Assembly (NCBI RefSeq): GCF_001187435.1 | Contig: NZ_LFXA01000011.1 | Coordinates: 62,001-126,000 of the forward strand | From: Streptomyces caatingaensis | GTDB lineage: Bacteria > Actinomycetota > Actinomycetes > Streptomycetales > Streptomycetaceae | Length of the DNA: 64,000 bases | Direction: 5' to 3' | Shown here: positions 36,277 through 44,921 of the stretch, in pieces | Layout: the number at the start of each line of letters is the position of its first letter | Position numbering within the stretch: position 1 is the first letter of the stretch | Notes under the pieces: generated by a model | Database searches by the model: none | Told to the model about the DNA's origin: nothing | Seen by the model: the letters and a program-made list of their open reading frames with translations, nothing else | Program-made: the position numbers and the translations under genes

Positions 36277-37305
36277 ATGGCAGACGCGCACACAGCCCCC
36301 GGCGCCCGGGGGGAGCAGGACTCCATAGTCCTGTCGAAGTTCCTGCTCACCGCCGCCGGTTCGGGCGGCGCCGACCCCGACCGCGTGGCCCGGGAGGCCG
36401 GGCTGCCGGGCTGGGCGCTCACCGAGGACGAGGTGATGATCCCCGCCCGCGTCACCATGCGCGTGTGGGAACTGGTCGAACGGGCCCTGGGCACGCCCGA
36501 CTCGCCCGTCGCGATCGCCGGCTGGTACGAGCTGGGCGCCCTCGGCCTGTTCGACTACCTCTTCGCCAACGCCCGCACCCTGGGCGAGGCGTTCGAGACC
36601 AGCACCCGCTATCTGCACTTCGTCACCACCAACGGCCGCCTGGCGACGGTGACCGAGGACGAGCGCGAGACCACCTTCTCGTTCCACTACCGGGAGGGCG
36701 AACCGCGCCAGATGGAGCTGGCCGAGCAGTTCGCCATGGCCGTCCTCTGCTCCCGCGCCCGGAGCGTCACCGGACGCCCCGTCCACCCCCTGCACGTCGG
36801 CTTCGCCCAGGCCGCCCCGCGCAACCACGCCACGCTCGCCGAGGCCCTCGGCGCCGAGCGCGGCATCGACTTCGGCCAGGCCCGCGGCTCGGTCACCTTC
36901 CGCACCGCCGACCTGCGCGAGCCCATCCCCGCCGCCGACCCGCGCCTGGGCGCCATCCTGCACCGCTACGCCGAACTGCTGCCCCCGCCGCCCGCCGCCG
37001 ACTGGCGCGAGAAGTTCGAACGCGAGCTGGACGCCTGCCTCGACGAGGGCACCCCCGCCCTCGACCACGTCGCCCAGCGGCTCCTGATGAGCCGCCGCAC
37101 CCTCCAGCGCCGCCTCGCCGAGACCGGCACCACCTGGCGCGCCGAACTCGACGCCGCCCGCCGCCGCCGCGCCGACCGCCTCCGCCGCACCGGCGGCCGC
37201 CTCTCCCCCTCCCTCGCCGGACAGCTCGGCTACTCCGACCCGCGTTCCCTGCGGCGCGCGATGCGCCGCTGGTCGGCCGGGGACGAGGAGTTCCGGAACG
37301 CGTGA
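36277..37305 (+). CDS. AraC-family regulator with N-terminal ligand-binding domain
   Basis: This 342-aa protein has an N-terminal arabinose-binding-type domain of the OruR/ArgR class (about 15-200; ALGLFDYLFANARTLGEAFET) and a C-terminal AraC helix-turn-helix (about 255-335; LLMSRRTLQRRLAETGTTW, LGYSDPRSLRRAMRRW). The target is unknown. ATG 36277 is assumed; ATG 36268 is the alternative, and neither has a well-spaced ribosome site. Its stop codon lies in a 16-bp hairpin shared with convergent sdaA. Confidence 0.88.
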   Translation: MADAHTAPGARGEQDSIVLSKFLLTAAGSGGADPDRVAREAGLPGWALTEDEVMIPARVTMRVWELVERALGTPDSPVAIAGWYELGALGLFDYLFANARTLGEAFETSTRYLHFVTTNGRLATVTEDERETTFSFHYREGEPRQMELAEQFAMAVLCSRARSVTGRPVHPLHVGFAQAAPRNHATLAEALGAERGIDFGQARGSVTFRTADLREPIPAADPRLGAILHRYAELLPPPPAADWREKFERELDACLDEGTPALDHVAQRLLMSRRTLQRRLAETGTTWRAELDAARRRRADRLRRTGGRLSPSLAGQLGYSDPRSLRRAMRRWSAGDEEFRNA

Positions 37306-37338
37306 GGGCCCCGGGGCGGCGACCGCCCCGGGGCCCTC
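37304..37338. terminator. Bidirectional terminator with 16-bp perfect stem
   Basis: The arms 37304-37319 and 37323-37338 are perfect reverse complements over 16 bp with a CGA loop. It starts inside the regulator stop codon and ends 16 nt from the sdaA stop, so it serves both convergent genes. Confidence 0.85.
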
Positions 37339-37353
37339 GGCGGGCGTGCCGGA

Positions 37354-38736
37354 TCAGCACTCGATGACGTTCACCGCGAGCCCGCCGCGGGCGGTCTCCT
37401 TGTACTTGACCTTCATGTCGGCGCCGGTCTCCTTCATGGTCTTGATGACCTTGTCGAGGGAGACGTGGTGGCGGCCGTCGCCGCGGAGGGCCATGCGGGC
37501 GGCGGTGACGGCCTTGGCGGCGGCCATGCCGTTGCGCTCGATGCACGGGATCTGGACGAGGCCGCCGACCGGGTCGCAGGTCAGGCCCAGGTTGTGCTCC
37601 ATGCCGATCTCGGCGGCGTTCTCCACCTGCTCGGGGGAGCCGCCGAGGACCTCGGCGAGGCCGCCGGACGCCATCGAGCAGGCCGAGCCGACCTCGCCCT
37701 GGCAGCCGACCTCGGCGCCGGAGATCGAGGCGTTCTCCTTGAAGAGCATCCCGATCGCGCCGGCGGCCAGCAGGAAGCGGACGATGCCGTCCTCGTCCGC
37801 GCCGGGCACGAAGTTCTTGTAGTAGTGCAGGACGGCCGGGATGATGCCCGCGGCGCCGTTGGTGGGGGCGGTGACGACACGGCCGCCGGCGGCGTTCTCC
37901 TCGTTGACCGCCATGGCGTAGACCGTGATCCACTCCATCGCGCGGGCCTGCGCGTCGCCCTCGGCACGCAGCTGGCGGGCGGTGGCGGCGGCGCGGCGGC
38001 GGACCTTGAGGCCGCCGGGGAGGATGCCCTCGCGGGACATGCCGCGCGTGACGCACGCCTCCATCACGCGCCAGATCTCCAGCAGACCGGCGCGGATCTC
38101 CTCCTCGGTGCGCCAGGCCTTCTCGTTCTCCAGCATCAGCGCGGAGATGGACAGGCCGGTCTCGCGGGAGAGGCGCAGCAGCTCGTCACCGGTGCGGAAG
38201 GGGTACTTGAGGACGGTGTCGTCCAGGACAATCCGGTCGGCGCCCACCGCGTCCTCGTCGACGACGAAGCCGCCGCCGACCGAGTAGTAGGTCTTCTCCA
38301 GCAGGGGCGCGCCGCTCTCGTCGTAGGCGAAGAGCGTCATGCCGTTGGCGTGGTACGGCAGCGAGCGGCGGCGGTGCAGGATCAGCTGGGCCGACTCGTC
38401 GAAGTCGATCTCGTGGTCGGAGCCGATCTCCGCGCCCAGCAGGCGCAGGCGCTTGGTGGTGCGGATGCGCTCGACCTCGTCGTCGGCGATCTCGACGTCG
38501 ACCGTGCGCGGGGAGTGGCCCTCCAGGCCCAGGAGGACGGCCTTGGGGGTGCCGTGGCCGTGGCCGGTGGCGCCGAGGGAGCCGAAGAGCTCGGCGCGCA
38601 CGGACGCGGTCTGCGCCAGCACGCCGTCCTTCTTCAGCCGGCCCACGAACATGCGGGCGGCGCGCATCGGGCCGACCGTGTGGGAGCTGGACGGGCCTAT
38701 GCCGATCGAGAAGAGATCGAAGACGGAGATGGCCAC
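37354..38736 (-). CDS. sdaA: L-serine ammonia-lyase, single-chain
   Basis: This 460-aa enzyme deaminates L-serine to pyruvate and ammonia using a [4Fe-4S] cluster in the cytosol. The beta domain opens with FDLFSIGIGPSSSHTVGPMRAA. The alpha domain carries TAPTNGAAG and the cluster cysteines in EVGCQGEVGSACSM, GLTCDPVGG and QIPCIERN. GTG 38736 has AAGGAG 8 nt upstream; the open frame upstream is leader DNA. It follows glyA on the same strand but behind a hairpin, and two related inverted repeats precede it. Confidence 0.95.
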   Translation of the reverse strand: MAISVFDLFSIGIGPSSSHTVGPMRAARMFVGRLKKDGVLAQTASVRAELFGSLGATGHGHGTPKAVLLGLEGHSPRTVDVEIADDEVERIRTTKRLRLLGAEIGSDHEIDFDESAQLILHRRRSLPYHANGMTLFAYDESGAPLLEKTYYSVGGGFVVDEDAVGADRIVLDDTVLKYPFRTGDELLRLSRETGLSISALMLENEKAWRTEEEIRAGLLEIWRVMEACVTRGMSREGILPGGLKVRRRAAATARQLRAEGDAQARAMEWITVYAMAVNEENAAGGRVVTAPTNGAAGIIPAVLHYYKNFVPGADEDGIVRFLLAAGAIGMLFKENASISGAEVGCQGEVGSACSMASGGLAEVLGGSPEQVENAAEIGMEHNLGLTCDPVGGLVQIPCIERNGMAAAKAVTAARMALRGDGRHHVSLDKVIKTMKETGADMKVKYKETARGGLAVNVIEC

Positions 38737-38795
38737 GGTGGCAGCTCCTTGGGTCGGGGGGTGGTACGAGGGGTGGTACGGGGCGCGAGCCGTCG

Positions 38796-38813
38796 CGCAC
38801 ACTCCAGTGTGCG
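38796..38813. promoter_or_regulatory. Inverted repeat upstream of sdaA
   Basis: CGCACACT-CC-AGTGTGCG lies 59 nt before the sdaA start. A related core, GCACTCCTCAGTGTGCG, occurs at 38915-38931 in the loop of the glyA terminator. Between this repeat and the start is a tandem GGGGTGGTACG(A/G) repeat (about 38757-38780). Confidence 0.5.
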
Positions 38814-38905
38814 GGACGTTTCGCGGATACCGGGCAGTACTGTGCGCCCGGTCACGGGCCGCGGGCCGCTCGCCGCGGGGGCGGGTGCCGCGGGCCCACG
38901 TGGTG

Positions 38906-38941
38906 CGGGGCACCGCACTCCTCAGTGTGCGCGGTGCCCCG
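38906..38941 (-). terminator. Hairpin after glyA
   Basis: CGGGGCACCGC and GCGGTGCCCCG form a perfect 11-bp stem 30 nt beyond the glyA stop. It would end or reduce transcription from the riboswitch-controlled operon before sdaA. Confidence 0.65.
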
Positions 38942-38970
38942 TGACCGTGGGTGAAGCGGGTGCTTCGGGC

Positions 38971-40233
38971 CTACTTCAGGCCGGGGTACAGCGGGTGCTT
39001 CGCGGCCAGGGCCGTCACGCGGCCGCGCAGCGCCGCCGCGTCGTACTCCGGCTTCAGGGCCTCGGCGATGATGTCGGCGACCTCGCGGAAGTCCTCCGCC
39101 CGGAAGCCGCGGGTGGCCAGCGCCGGGGTGCCGATCCGCAGGCCCGAGGTGACCATCGGGGGCCGCGGGTCGTTCGGGATGGCGTTGCGGTTGACCGTGA
39201 TGCCGACCTCGTGGAGGCGGTCCTCGGCCTGCTGGCCGTCCAGCTCGGAGTTGCGCAGGTCGACCAGGACGAGGTGCACGTCCGTGCCGCCGGACAGGAC
39301 GGAGACGCCGGCCGCCTTGACGTCGTCCTGCGTCAGGCGCTCGGCGAGGATCTTCGCGCCCTCCAGCGTGCGCTGCTGGCGCTCCTTGAACTCCTCGCTC
39401 GCGGCGACCTTGAAGGACACCGCCTTGGCCGCGATCACGTGCTCCAGCGGGCCGCCCTGCTGGCCGGGGAAGACCGCCGAGTTGATCTTCTTGGCGAGCT
39501 CGGCCGTGGAGAGGATGACACCGCCGCGCGGACCGCCGAGGGTCTTGTGCGTGGTGGTCGTCACGACGTGCGCGTGCGGCACCGGGGAGGGGTGCAGCCC
39601 GGCGGCGACCAGGCCCGCGAAGTGGGCCATGTCGACCATCAGGTACGCGCCGACCTCGTCGGCGATCCGGCGGAAGGCCGCGAAGTCGAGCCGGCGCGGG
39701 TAGGCGGACCAGCCGGCGACGATCAGCTTCGGGCGGTGCTCCTTGGCGAGGCGCTCGACCTCCTCCATGTCGACCAGGTTGGTCTGCTCGTCGACGTGGT
39801 ACGCGACCACGTTGTAGAGCTTGCCGGAGAAGTTGATCTTCATGCCGTGGGTGAGGTGACCACCGTGGGCCAGGTCGAGGCCCAGGATGGTGTCGCCCGG
39901 CTTCAGCAGCGCGAACATGGCCGCGGCGTTGGCCTGGGCGCCCGAGTGCGGCTGCACGTTGGCCGCCTCGGCGCCGAACAGCGCCTTGATCCGGTCGATC
40001 GCGATCTGCTCGACGACGTCCACGTGCTCGCAGCCGCCGTAGTAGCGGCGGCCCGGGTAGCCCTCGGCGTACTTGTTGGTGAGGACCGAGCCCTGGGCCT
40101 CCATGACCGCGACCGGGGCGAAGTTCTCCGAGGCGATCATCTCGAGGGTGGACTGCTGGCGGTGGAGTTCGGCGTCGACTGCGGCGGCGACGTCGGGGTC
40201 GAGCTCATGGAGGGAGCTGTTCAGAAGCGACAT
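38971..40233 (-). CDS. glyA: Serine hydroxymethyltransferase
   Basis: This 420-aa PLP enzyme interconverts serine and glycine with tetrahydrofolate. Visible features are the N-terminal STLEMIASENFAP, the folate-site region GYPGRRYYGGCE, and the PLP lysine Lys230 in VTTTTHKTLGGPRGG. The length is typical. AGGAA precedes the ATG at 40233. It is the third gene after the glycine riboswitch; placed with gcvT and gcvH it converts glycine plus methylene-folate to serine, which SdaA can then degrade. Confidence 0.97.
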   Translation of the reverse strand: MSLLNSSLHELDPDVAAAVDAELHRQQSTLEMIASENFAPVAVMEAQGSVLTNKYAEGYPGRRYYGGCEHVDVVEQIAIDRIKALFGAEAANVQPHSGAQANAAAMFALLKPGDTILGLDLAHGGHLTHGMKINFSGKLYNVVAYHVDEQTNLVDMEEVERLAKEHRPKLIVAGWSAYPRRLDFAAFRRIADEVGAYLMVDMAHFAGLVAAGLHPSPVPHAHVVTTTTHKTLGGPRGGVILSTAELAKKINSAVFPGQQGGPLEHVIAAKAVSFKVAASEEFKERQQRTLEGAKILAERLTQDDVKAAGVSVLSGGTDVHLVLVDLRNSELDGQQAEDRLHEVGITVNRNAIPNDPRPPMVTSGLRIGTPALATRGFRAEDFREVADIIAEALKPEYDAAALRGRVTALAAKHPLYPGLK

Positions 40234-40266
40234 GAGTTCTTCCTGGACGAGGAGGAGGGGGCGGGG

Positions 40267-40644
40267 TCAGCCGGCGAAGTCGGTGTACGCGTCGGCGGTC
40301 AGCAGCTCCGCCGGCTCGTCCGTGATCTTCACCTTGAACAGCCAGCCGCCCTCGAACGGGGCGGAGTTCACCAGCGACGGGTCGTCCACGACGTCCTGGT
40401 TGGCCTCGACGACCTCGCCCGTGACGGGGGCGAAGAGGTCGCTGACCGACTTGGTGGACTCCAGCTCACCGCAGGTCTCGCCGGCCGTGATGGTGTCACC
40501 GGCCGCCGGGAGCTGGGCGTAGACGACATCGCCGAGCGCGTTGGCTGCGAACTCGGTGATACCGACCGTCGCCACACCGTTCTCGTCGGTGGCCGACAGC
40601 CACTCGTGCTCCTTGGTGTAGCGCAGGTGCTGGGGGTTGCTCAT
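40267..40644 (-). CDS. gcvH: Glycine cleavage system H protein
   Basis: This 125-aa lipoyl carrier shuttles the aminomethyl group from GcvP to GcvT. The lipoyl lysine is Lys65 in GELESTKSVSDL. The rest matches the family (YTKEHEWL, GITEFAANALGDVVY). AGGAGA sits upstream of the ATG. It lies 84 nt after gcvT and 33 nt before glyA. The P protein that must charge it is not encoded in this window. Confidence 0.97.
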   Translation of the reverse strand: MSNPQHLRYTKEHEWLSATDENGVATVGITEFAANALGDVVYAQLPAAGDTITAGETCGELESTKSVSDLFAPVTGEVVEANQDVVDDPSLVNSAPFEGGWLFKVKITDEPAELLTADAYTDFAG

Positions 40645-40728
40645 GGGTCGATTCTCCTGTACGCGGGACGGTGCTTGTGCAAGGGGTCTTGACAGGTGAG
40701 ACGGAAGGGGAGGACGTAAGGAAGTGGA

Positions 40729-41859
40729 TCAGCGCTCGCGCCGGTAGAAGGGGAGCGCCACGACCTCGTACTCCTCGTGGCTGCCGCGGATGTCCACGGC
40801 CACGCCGGGCGTCCCGGGCGCGGCGTGGGCGGCGTCCACGTAGGCGATGGCGACGGGCCGGCCGAGGGTGGGGGAGGGGGCGCCGGAGGTGACCTCGCCG
40901 ATCACCGTGCCGGAGCCGGTCTCGACGACGGGGTAGCCGGCGCGCGGCACCCGGCGTCCGGTGGCCACCAGGCCCACGAGCTTGCGCGGCGGGGCGCTCG
41001 CGGCGCGCTCGGCGGCGGCCTCCAGGGCCGCGCGCCCCACGAAGTCGCCCGGCTTGTCGAACTTGACGACCCGGCCGAGCCCGGCGTCGAAGGGCGTCGT
41101 GTCCGTCGTCAGCTCGTGCCCGTACAGCGGCATGCCCGCCTCCAGGCGGAGCGTGTCGCGGCAGGACAGGCCGCAGGGCACCAGACCGGCGTCCGCGCCC
41201 GCCTCGGTGAGCGCCCGCCACAGCTTCTCGGCGTCGGCGGGGGCGACGAACAGCTCGAAGCCGTCCTCGCCGGTGTAGCCCGTACGGGCGATCAGGGCGG
41301 GGACGCCGGCGACCGTGCCGGGCAGGCCCGCGTAGTACTTGAGGCCGTCCAGGTCGGCGTCGGTGACGGACGCGAGGATGCCGGGGGAGGCCGGGCCCTG
41401 GACGGCGAGCAGCGCGTAGTTCTCGCGGTCGTCGCGGACGTCCGCCTCGAAGCCCGCCGCCCGCTCGGTGAGCGCGTCCAGCACCACCTGGGCGTTGGAG
41501 GCGTTGGCGACGACCATGTACTCCTCGTCGGCCAGCCGGTAGACGATCAGGTCGTCCAGGATGCCGCCGCGCTCGTCGCAGATCATCGTGTACCGCGCGC
41601 GGCCGACGGCCAGCGCCGAGAGGTTGCCCACCAGGGCGAAGTCGAGCGCCTCGGCGGCCTGCGGGCCGGTGAGGGCGATCTCGCCCATGTGCGAGAGGTC
41701 GAAGAGGCCGGCGCGGGTGCGCACGGCGACGTGCTCGTCGCGCTCGCTCCCGTAGCGCAGCGGCATGTCCCAGCCGGCGAAGTCGGTCATCGTGGCGCCC
41801 AGGCCGCGGTGCAGCGCGTCGAGCGCGGTGAGGCGGGGGGCGGCGTTCTCAGGGGACAT
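40729..41859 (-). CDS. gcvT: Glycine cleavage system T protein (aminomethyltransferase)
   Basis: This 376-aa enzyme releases ammonia from the aminomethyl-lipoyl H protein and forms 5,10-methylene-tetrahydrofolate. Motifs include GATMTDFAGWDMPLRY, FDLSHMGEI and the catalytic-Asp region IYRLADEEYMVVANASN. GGGAG lies 6 nt before the ATG. It is the first gene after the tandem glycine riboswitch (41900-42103), which should turn the operon on when glycine is abundant. Confidence 0.97.
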   Translation of the reverse strand: MSPENAAPRLTALDALHRGLGATMTDFAGWDMPLRYGSERDEHVAVRTRAGLFDLSHMGEIALTGPQAAEALDFALVGNLSALAVGRARYTMICDERGGILDDLIVYRLADEEYMVVANASNAQVVLDALTERAAGFEADVRDDRENYALLAVQGPASPGILASVTDADLDGLKYYAGLPGTVAGVPALIARTGYTGEDGFELFVAPADAEKLWRALTEAGADAGLVPCGLSCRDTLRLEAGMPLYGHELTTDTTPFDAGLGRVVKFDKPGDFVGRAALEAAAERAASAPPRKLVGLVATGRRVPRAGYPVVETGSGTVIGEVTSGAPSPTLGRPVAIAYVDAAHAAPGTPGVAVDIRGSHEEYEVVALPFYRRER

Positions 41860-41899
41860 ACGGAACTCCCGGGCAGGCGGTCGCGAGGCGTCGTTCAGT

Positions 41900-42103
41900 C
41901 AGCCTCCCCATCTGTCATCGGAACCTGAGAGGTTCACCGGGACGCCCGTCAGGAGCGGCCGGCTTGCACCTTGGGTGGGGCCGCGCGCGGCGGCCCGCTT
42001 TTCAGATCTGCCTCGCCCGTGCGGTATCGGGGCCTGAGAGATTCAAGGGAGGAACTTGCTCCTTCGGCGCCCGGCACGGCGACGTGCCGGAACTCTCCCG
42101 CGC
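41900..42103 (-). ncRNA. Tandem glycine riboswitch upstream of gcvT
   Basis: On the minus strand two aptamers lie head to tail in the gcvT leader. The first (about 42103-42000) has GGGAGAG, the core GCGCCGAAGGAGCAAG and CTCTCAGGCCCCGATACCG. The second (about 41999-41900) has the core ACCCAAGGTGCAAG and CCTCTCAGGTTCCGATGACA. These are the hallmark elements of the glycine riboswitch, a cooperative two-aptamer RNA that activates glycine degradation genes. It ends about 40 nt before the gcvT ATG, so control of translation initiation is plausible. Boundaries are approximate. Confidence 0.93.
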
Positions 42104-42267
42104 GGATTCGAGCGGCCGGTATGCAGTTGGTCGTGCAGGTGGCGCGCACATCATTGCACGTACGGGCGTGCGATGGGCCGTTCGGACCCCATCGCATTGC
42201 ATTACTTTTCCTTTACCGCGTTCGGGTACACCGACCGCGACGGGCGGGCGGGAAGAGGGCGGGGACG

Positions 42268-42921
42268 GTGCGGACGCAGGACGACGGCGCGGCGGCGCCG
42301 GTGCGCGACCTGCGCGGCCCCCTGCCCGCCCCGCCCCTGCTCCGGTACGGGCCCGGCGACCTGCTGGTCGTCTCCGGGCTGCCCGGCAGCGGCAAGTCCA
42401 CCCTCATCCGGCGGGTGGCGCCCGGGCTGGACGGCCGCGGGCGGCCCGTCGTCCGCGTCGACTCCCAGGACGCGCGCGCCCGCCTGGAACGCCGCCTGCC
42501 CGCCCGCCTCCCGTACGGCCTCTACCGCCCCTTCGTCCGCCTCGCCCACCACCTGCGGCTGCGCGCCGCCCTGCGCTCCGGCGCGAGCGTGATCGTGCAC
42601 GACTGCGGACGGACCGGCCGGGTGCGCCGCCGCCTCGCCCGCGAGGCCCGCCGCCGCGGCACGCGGCTGCACGTCCTGCTGCTCGTCGTGCCGCCGGAGA
42701 CCGCGCTCGCCGGCCAGCGCGCCAGGGGACGCACCGTCTCGGCCGGCGCCTTCGCCCGCCACCGCCGGGCCTTCGGACGGCTCGTCAGCGAGGCCGCCGC
42801 GGGCCGGGCCCCGGCCGGCGCGGCCTCCGTCGTCCTCCTCGACCGCGCCGCGGCCGACGCGCTCGGGGCCGTCGTCCTCGGCGGCGCCCCGGCCCCGGCC
42901 GGGCGGCCGGGCGGCGGGTGA
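42268..42921 (+). CDS. P-loop ATPase/kinase of the AAA_33 type
   Basis: This 217-aa protein has a Walker A VSGLPGSGKSTLIRR near residues 37-50 and the order of a small nucleoside-kinase-like P-loop protein (VVRVDSQDARARL, VIVHDCGRTGRVRRRLA). It may phosphorylate a small molecule or RNA in the cytosol; the substrate is unknown. The GTG at 42268 is preceded by GAGGG 8 nt upstream. The open frame extends left into the antisense of the riboswitch, which I regard as non-coding. It is divergent from gcvT. Confidence 0.85.
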   Translation: MRTQDDGAAAPVRDLRGPLPAPPLLRYGPGDLLVVSGLPGSGKSTLIRRVAPGLDGRGRPVVRVDSQDARARLERRLPARLPYGLYRPFVRLAHHLRLRAALRSGASVIVHDCGRTGRVRRRLAREARRRGTRLHVLLLVVPPETALAGQRARGRTVSAGAFARHRRAFGRLVSEAAAGRAPAGAASVVLLDRAAADALGAVVLGGAPAPAGRPGGG

Positions 42922-43040
42922 GGGCCGGCGGTTAAGGTGCGATGCGGTCGCCGCGTCCGCCCGGGGCCAACTCCCGCCCCCGGGCCGGGACCACGGGCCC
43001 GCGGGGCGACCCCAGGGACACGAGACGACGGTTGGAACGG

Positions 43041-43796
43041 ATGAGCATCCCCGAGCAGCACGGGCCCGACTGGCCCGCCAACGAACTGGAGCGGACCCTC
43101 GCCGCCGGACTGGGCGACCCCGGCGCCGGGGCCCGCATCGTCGAGGTCCTCGGCCGCAGCAGCGTATGGATCCCCCTCCCCAACGGCGGCGGGCCCGGCA
43201 GCGCCGACCTCGACCTGCCCACCGTGGAGCTCGACGGCGGCGCCTACGTCCCCGTCTTCAGCTCCCACGCCGAGTTCCTGCGCGGCGCCGGCGACCACAT
43301 GCCGTTCGCCGTCGCGCCCGCCGTCGAGTTCGCCCGCGGACTGCCGCCGCAGGCCGGCATCGTGCTCAACCCCGGTGGCACCGTGGGCGCGCCGCTGCCC
43401 CCGGCCGCCGTCGCCGAGCTGTGCCGCGCGGGACGGCTGCGGCTGGAGGGGGAGCCCACCGGCGGCCGCGTCCGCCTCTTCGAACCCGACTGGCAGGACG
43501 AGCCGACGGCCTTCCTCGCCGCCGCCGGGCTGGAGTTCGCCGCCGTCCGCGCGGTGCGCACCGCCCGCCGCGCGCTGGCGAGCGTCGAGGGCGGCGCCCC
43601 CGCCCTCTTCGTCGGCGTCGAGCTCGACCTCCCCGACGACGCGAGCCGCGCCGCCGCCCTCGACGCCCTCGGCCGCGCCCTCGGCAAGGTGCCCGTGCCC
43701 TGGCCCGTCCGGCTCGTCCTCCTCGACGTCGCCCGGGATCCCGTCGTCGACTGGCTGCGCGACCGCGTCGGACCGTTCTACGACCGTGACCGCTGA
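43041..43796 (+). CDS. SseB-like protein 1 (enhanced serine sensitivity)
   Basis: This 251-aa protein has an N-terminal SseB domain (about 10-125; ANELERTLAAGLGDPGAGARIVEVL, VPVFSSHAEFLRGAG) and a C-terminal SseB_C domain (ALFVGVELDLPDDAS, GPFYDRDR). SseB is known from an E. coli serine-sensitivity phenotype; its biochemistry is unclear. The position next to glycine/serine genes suggests a link to serine handling. The ATG at 43041 is favoured by codon bias; the ribosome site is weak. A second SseB-like gene follows. Confidence 0.82.
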   Translation: MSIPEQHGPDWPANELERTLAAGLGDPGAGARIVEVLGRSSVWIPLPNGGGPGSADLDLPTVELDGGAYVPVFSSHAEFLRGAGDHMPFAVAPAVEFARGLPPQAGIVLNPGGTVGAPLPPAAVAELCRAGRLRLEGEPTGGRVRLFEPDWQDEPTAFLAAAGLEFAAVRAVRTARRALASVEGGAPALFVGVELDLPDDASRAAALDALGRALGKVPVPWPVRLVLLDVARDPVVDWLRDRVGPFYDRDR

Positions 43797-43921
43797 CTGC
43801 TCTCCTGCATGCCGCCGCGGGCTCGTAAGCTGGTTGGACGACCGTACGGGAGGCGCGACCGCGCCGTGAGGCAAGGGGCGGGCGCGGGGTGCGCGTCGGC
43901 CCGCAGAAGGGGCGGGGTCAG

Positions 43922-44680
43922 GTGAGCGCGGGCGCGGAGAGCGGCGTGGAGCAGGTGCTGCGCCAAGTGGCGCCCGGACGCTATGACGTCTACGAGGCGC
44001 TGCTGCGCGCGGTCGCCGACGGCCGGCTGTGGATGCTGCTCTGGCACGGGCACGCGGGCTCGCCCGACGCCCAGTACGGGAACATGGAGGTCGACGGCCT
44101 CGGTTACGCGCCCTGCGTCACCTCCGAGCGGGAGCTCGCCGCCAGCGGCTGGAACCGGGCCCACGAGGTCGTCCCCGGCCGCTCGTTGGCCGCCTCCCTC
44201 TTCCCCGGCCGCTGGGGCCTGTGGCTCAACCCCCACGCGCCCGGCGGCGGCGTCGGCATCCCCTGGCTCGACCTGCGGCGCATCGCCGGCGGACTCGACC
44301 GGCTGCCGGCCGGGCCGCTGCGCATCACGGAACCGGTCCTGGAGATCCCGCAGTTCTACGCGCTGCTCGCGCGGCACGCGCAACACACGCCTGCCGTGCG
44401 GTCGTTGCGGCGGGCGTGGGTGCAGCCCGCGGTGGGCGCGGCGTATCTGGCGATCGGGCTCGACCTGTACGACACGTCCGAGGGGGCCGTGGAGTCGGTG
44501 CGGTCGATGATGCGGCAGGCCCTCGGCGCCGCCCCGGAGGGGCTGCCCGTCTCGACCGTCGCCCTGTCGGACGAGTACGACCCCGTGGGGATGTGGATGC
44601 GGGCGCACGCGCGGCCGTTCTACGGCCAGGAGACGGGGGCGCCGCGGGCGCCGCTGGCGGGGTACGGATACCCGCACTGA
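43922..44680 (+). CDS. SseB-like protein 2
   Basis: This 252-aa protein resembles SseB-like family members (EQVLRQVAPGRYDVYEALLRAVADGRLWMLLWHG, YLAIGLDLYD, ARPFYGQETG), sharing the end motif with SseB-like protein 1. It is probably a diverged tandem paralogue. TAAGCT at 43826-43831 may be its -10 box. GTG 43922 is chosen; GTG 43889 in the same frame is nearly as good, so the first 11 residues are uncertain. Function is unknown. Confidence 0.78.
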   Translation: MSAGAESGVEQVLRQVAPGRYDVYEALLRAVADGRLWMLLWHGHAGSPDAQYGNMEVDGLGYAPCVTSERELAASGWNRAHEVVPGRSLAASLFPGRWGLWLNPHAPGGGVGIPWLDLRRIAGGLDRLPAGPLRITEPVLEIPQFYALLARHAQHTPAVRSLRRAWVQPAVGAAYLAIGLDLYDTSEGAVESVRSMMRQALGAAPEGLPVSTVALSDEYDPVGMWMRAHARPFYGQETGAPRAPLAGYGYPH

Positions 44681-44701
44681 TCCCCCGGGGGCGTCCCCGG
44701 C

Positions 44702-44725
44702 GGGGCTCCGGATAACGGAAGCCCC
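44702..44725 (+). terminator. Hairpin after SseB-like protein 2
   Basis: GGGGCTCCG and CGGAAGCCCC pair with one bulged base around GATAA, 21 nt after the stop codon. The remaining gap to the ABC operon (about 200 nt) shows no gene. Confidence 0.6.
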
Positions 44726-44921
44726 CATCGCACATCACGGTTGCGCATCCTTTGCGGACCGGGGCTGGCGGGTGATCGCGGGGGCGTTGAAGACTCCCGC
44801 TCCAAGGACCCGCCGGTGGTCCGCCGCACGACAGCGCCACTTCCCCCAGTGATGTCAACCATGCCGCCCCGCGGGCGGCCTGTGCGTGGGCCGGTGCCCC
44901 GGCCGAGAGGGGTCCGCAGCG

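Noticed and set aside
41971..42267. N-terminal extension of the P-loop ATPase frame
   Set aside because: It would run through the antisense of the glycine riboswitch and has no ribosome site; the GTG at 42268 begins the family-like part.
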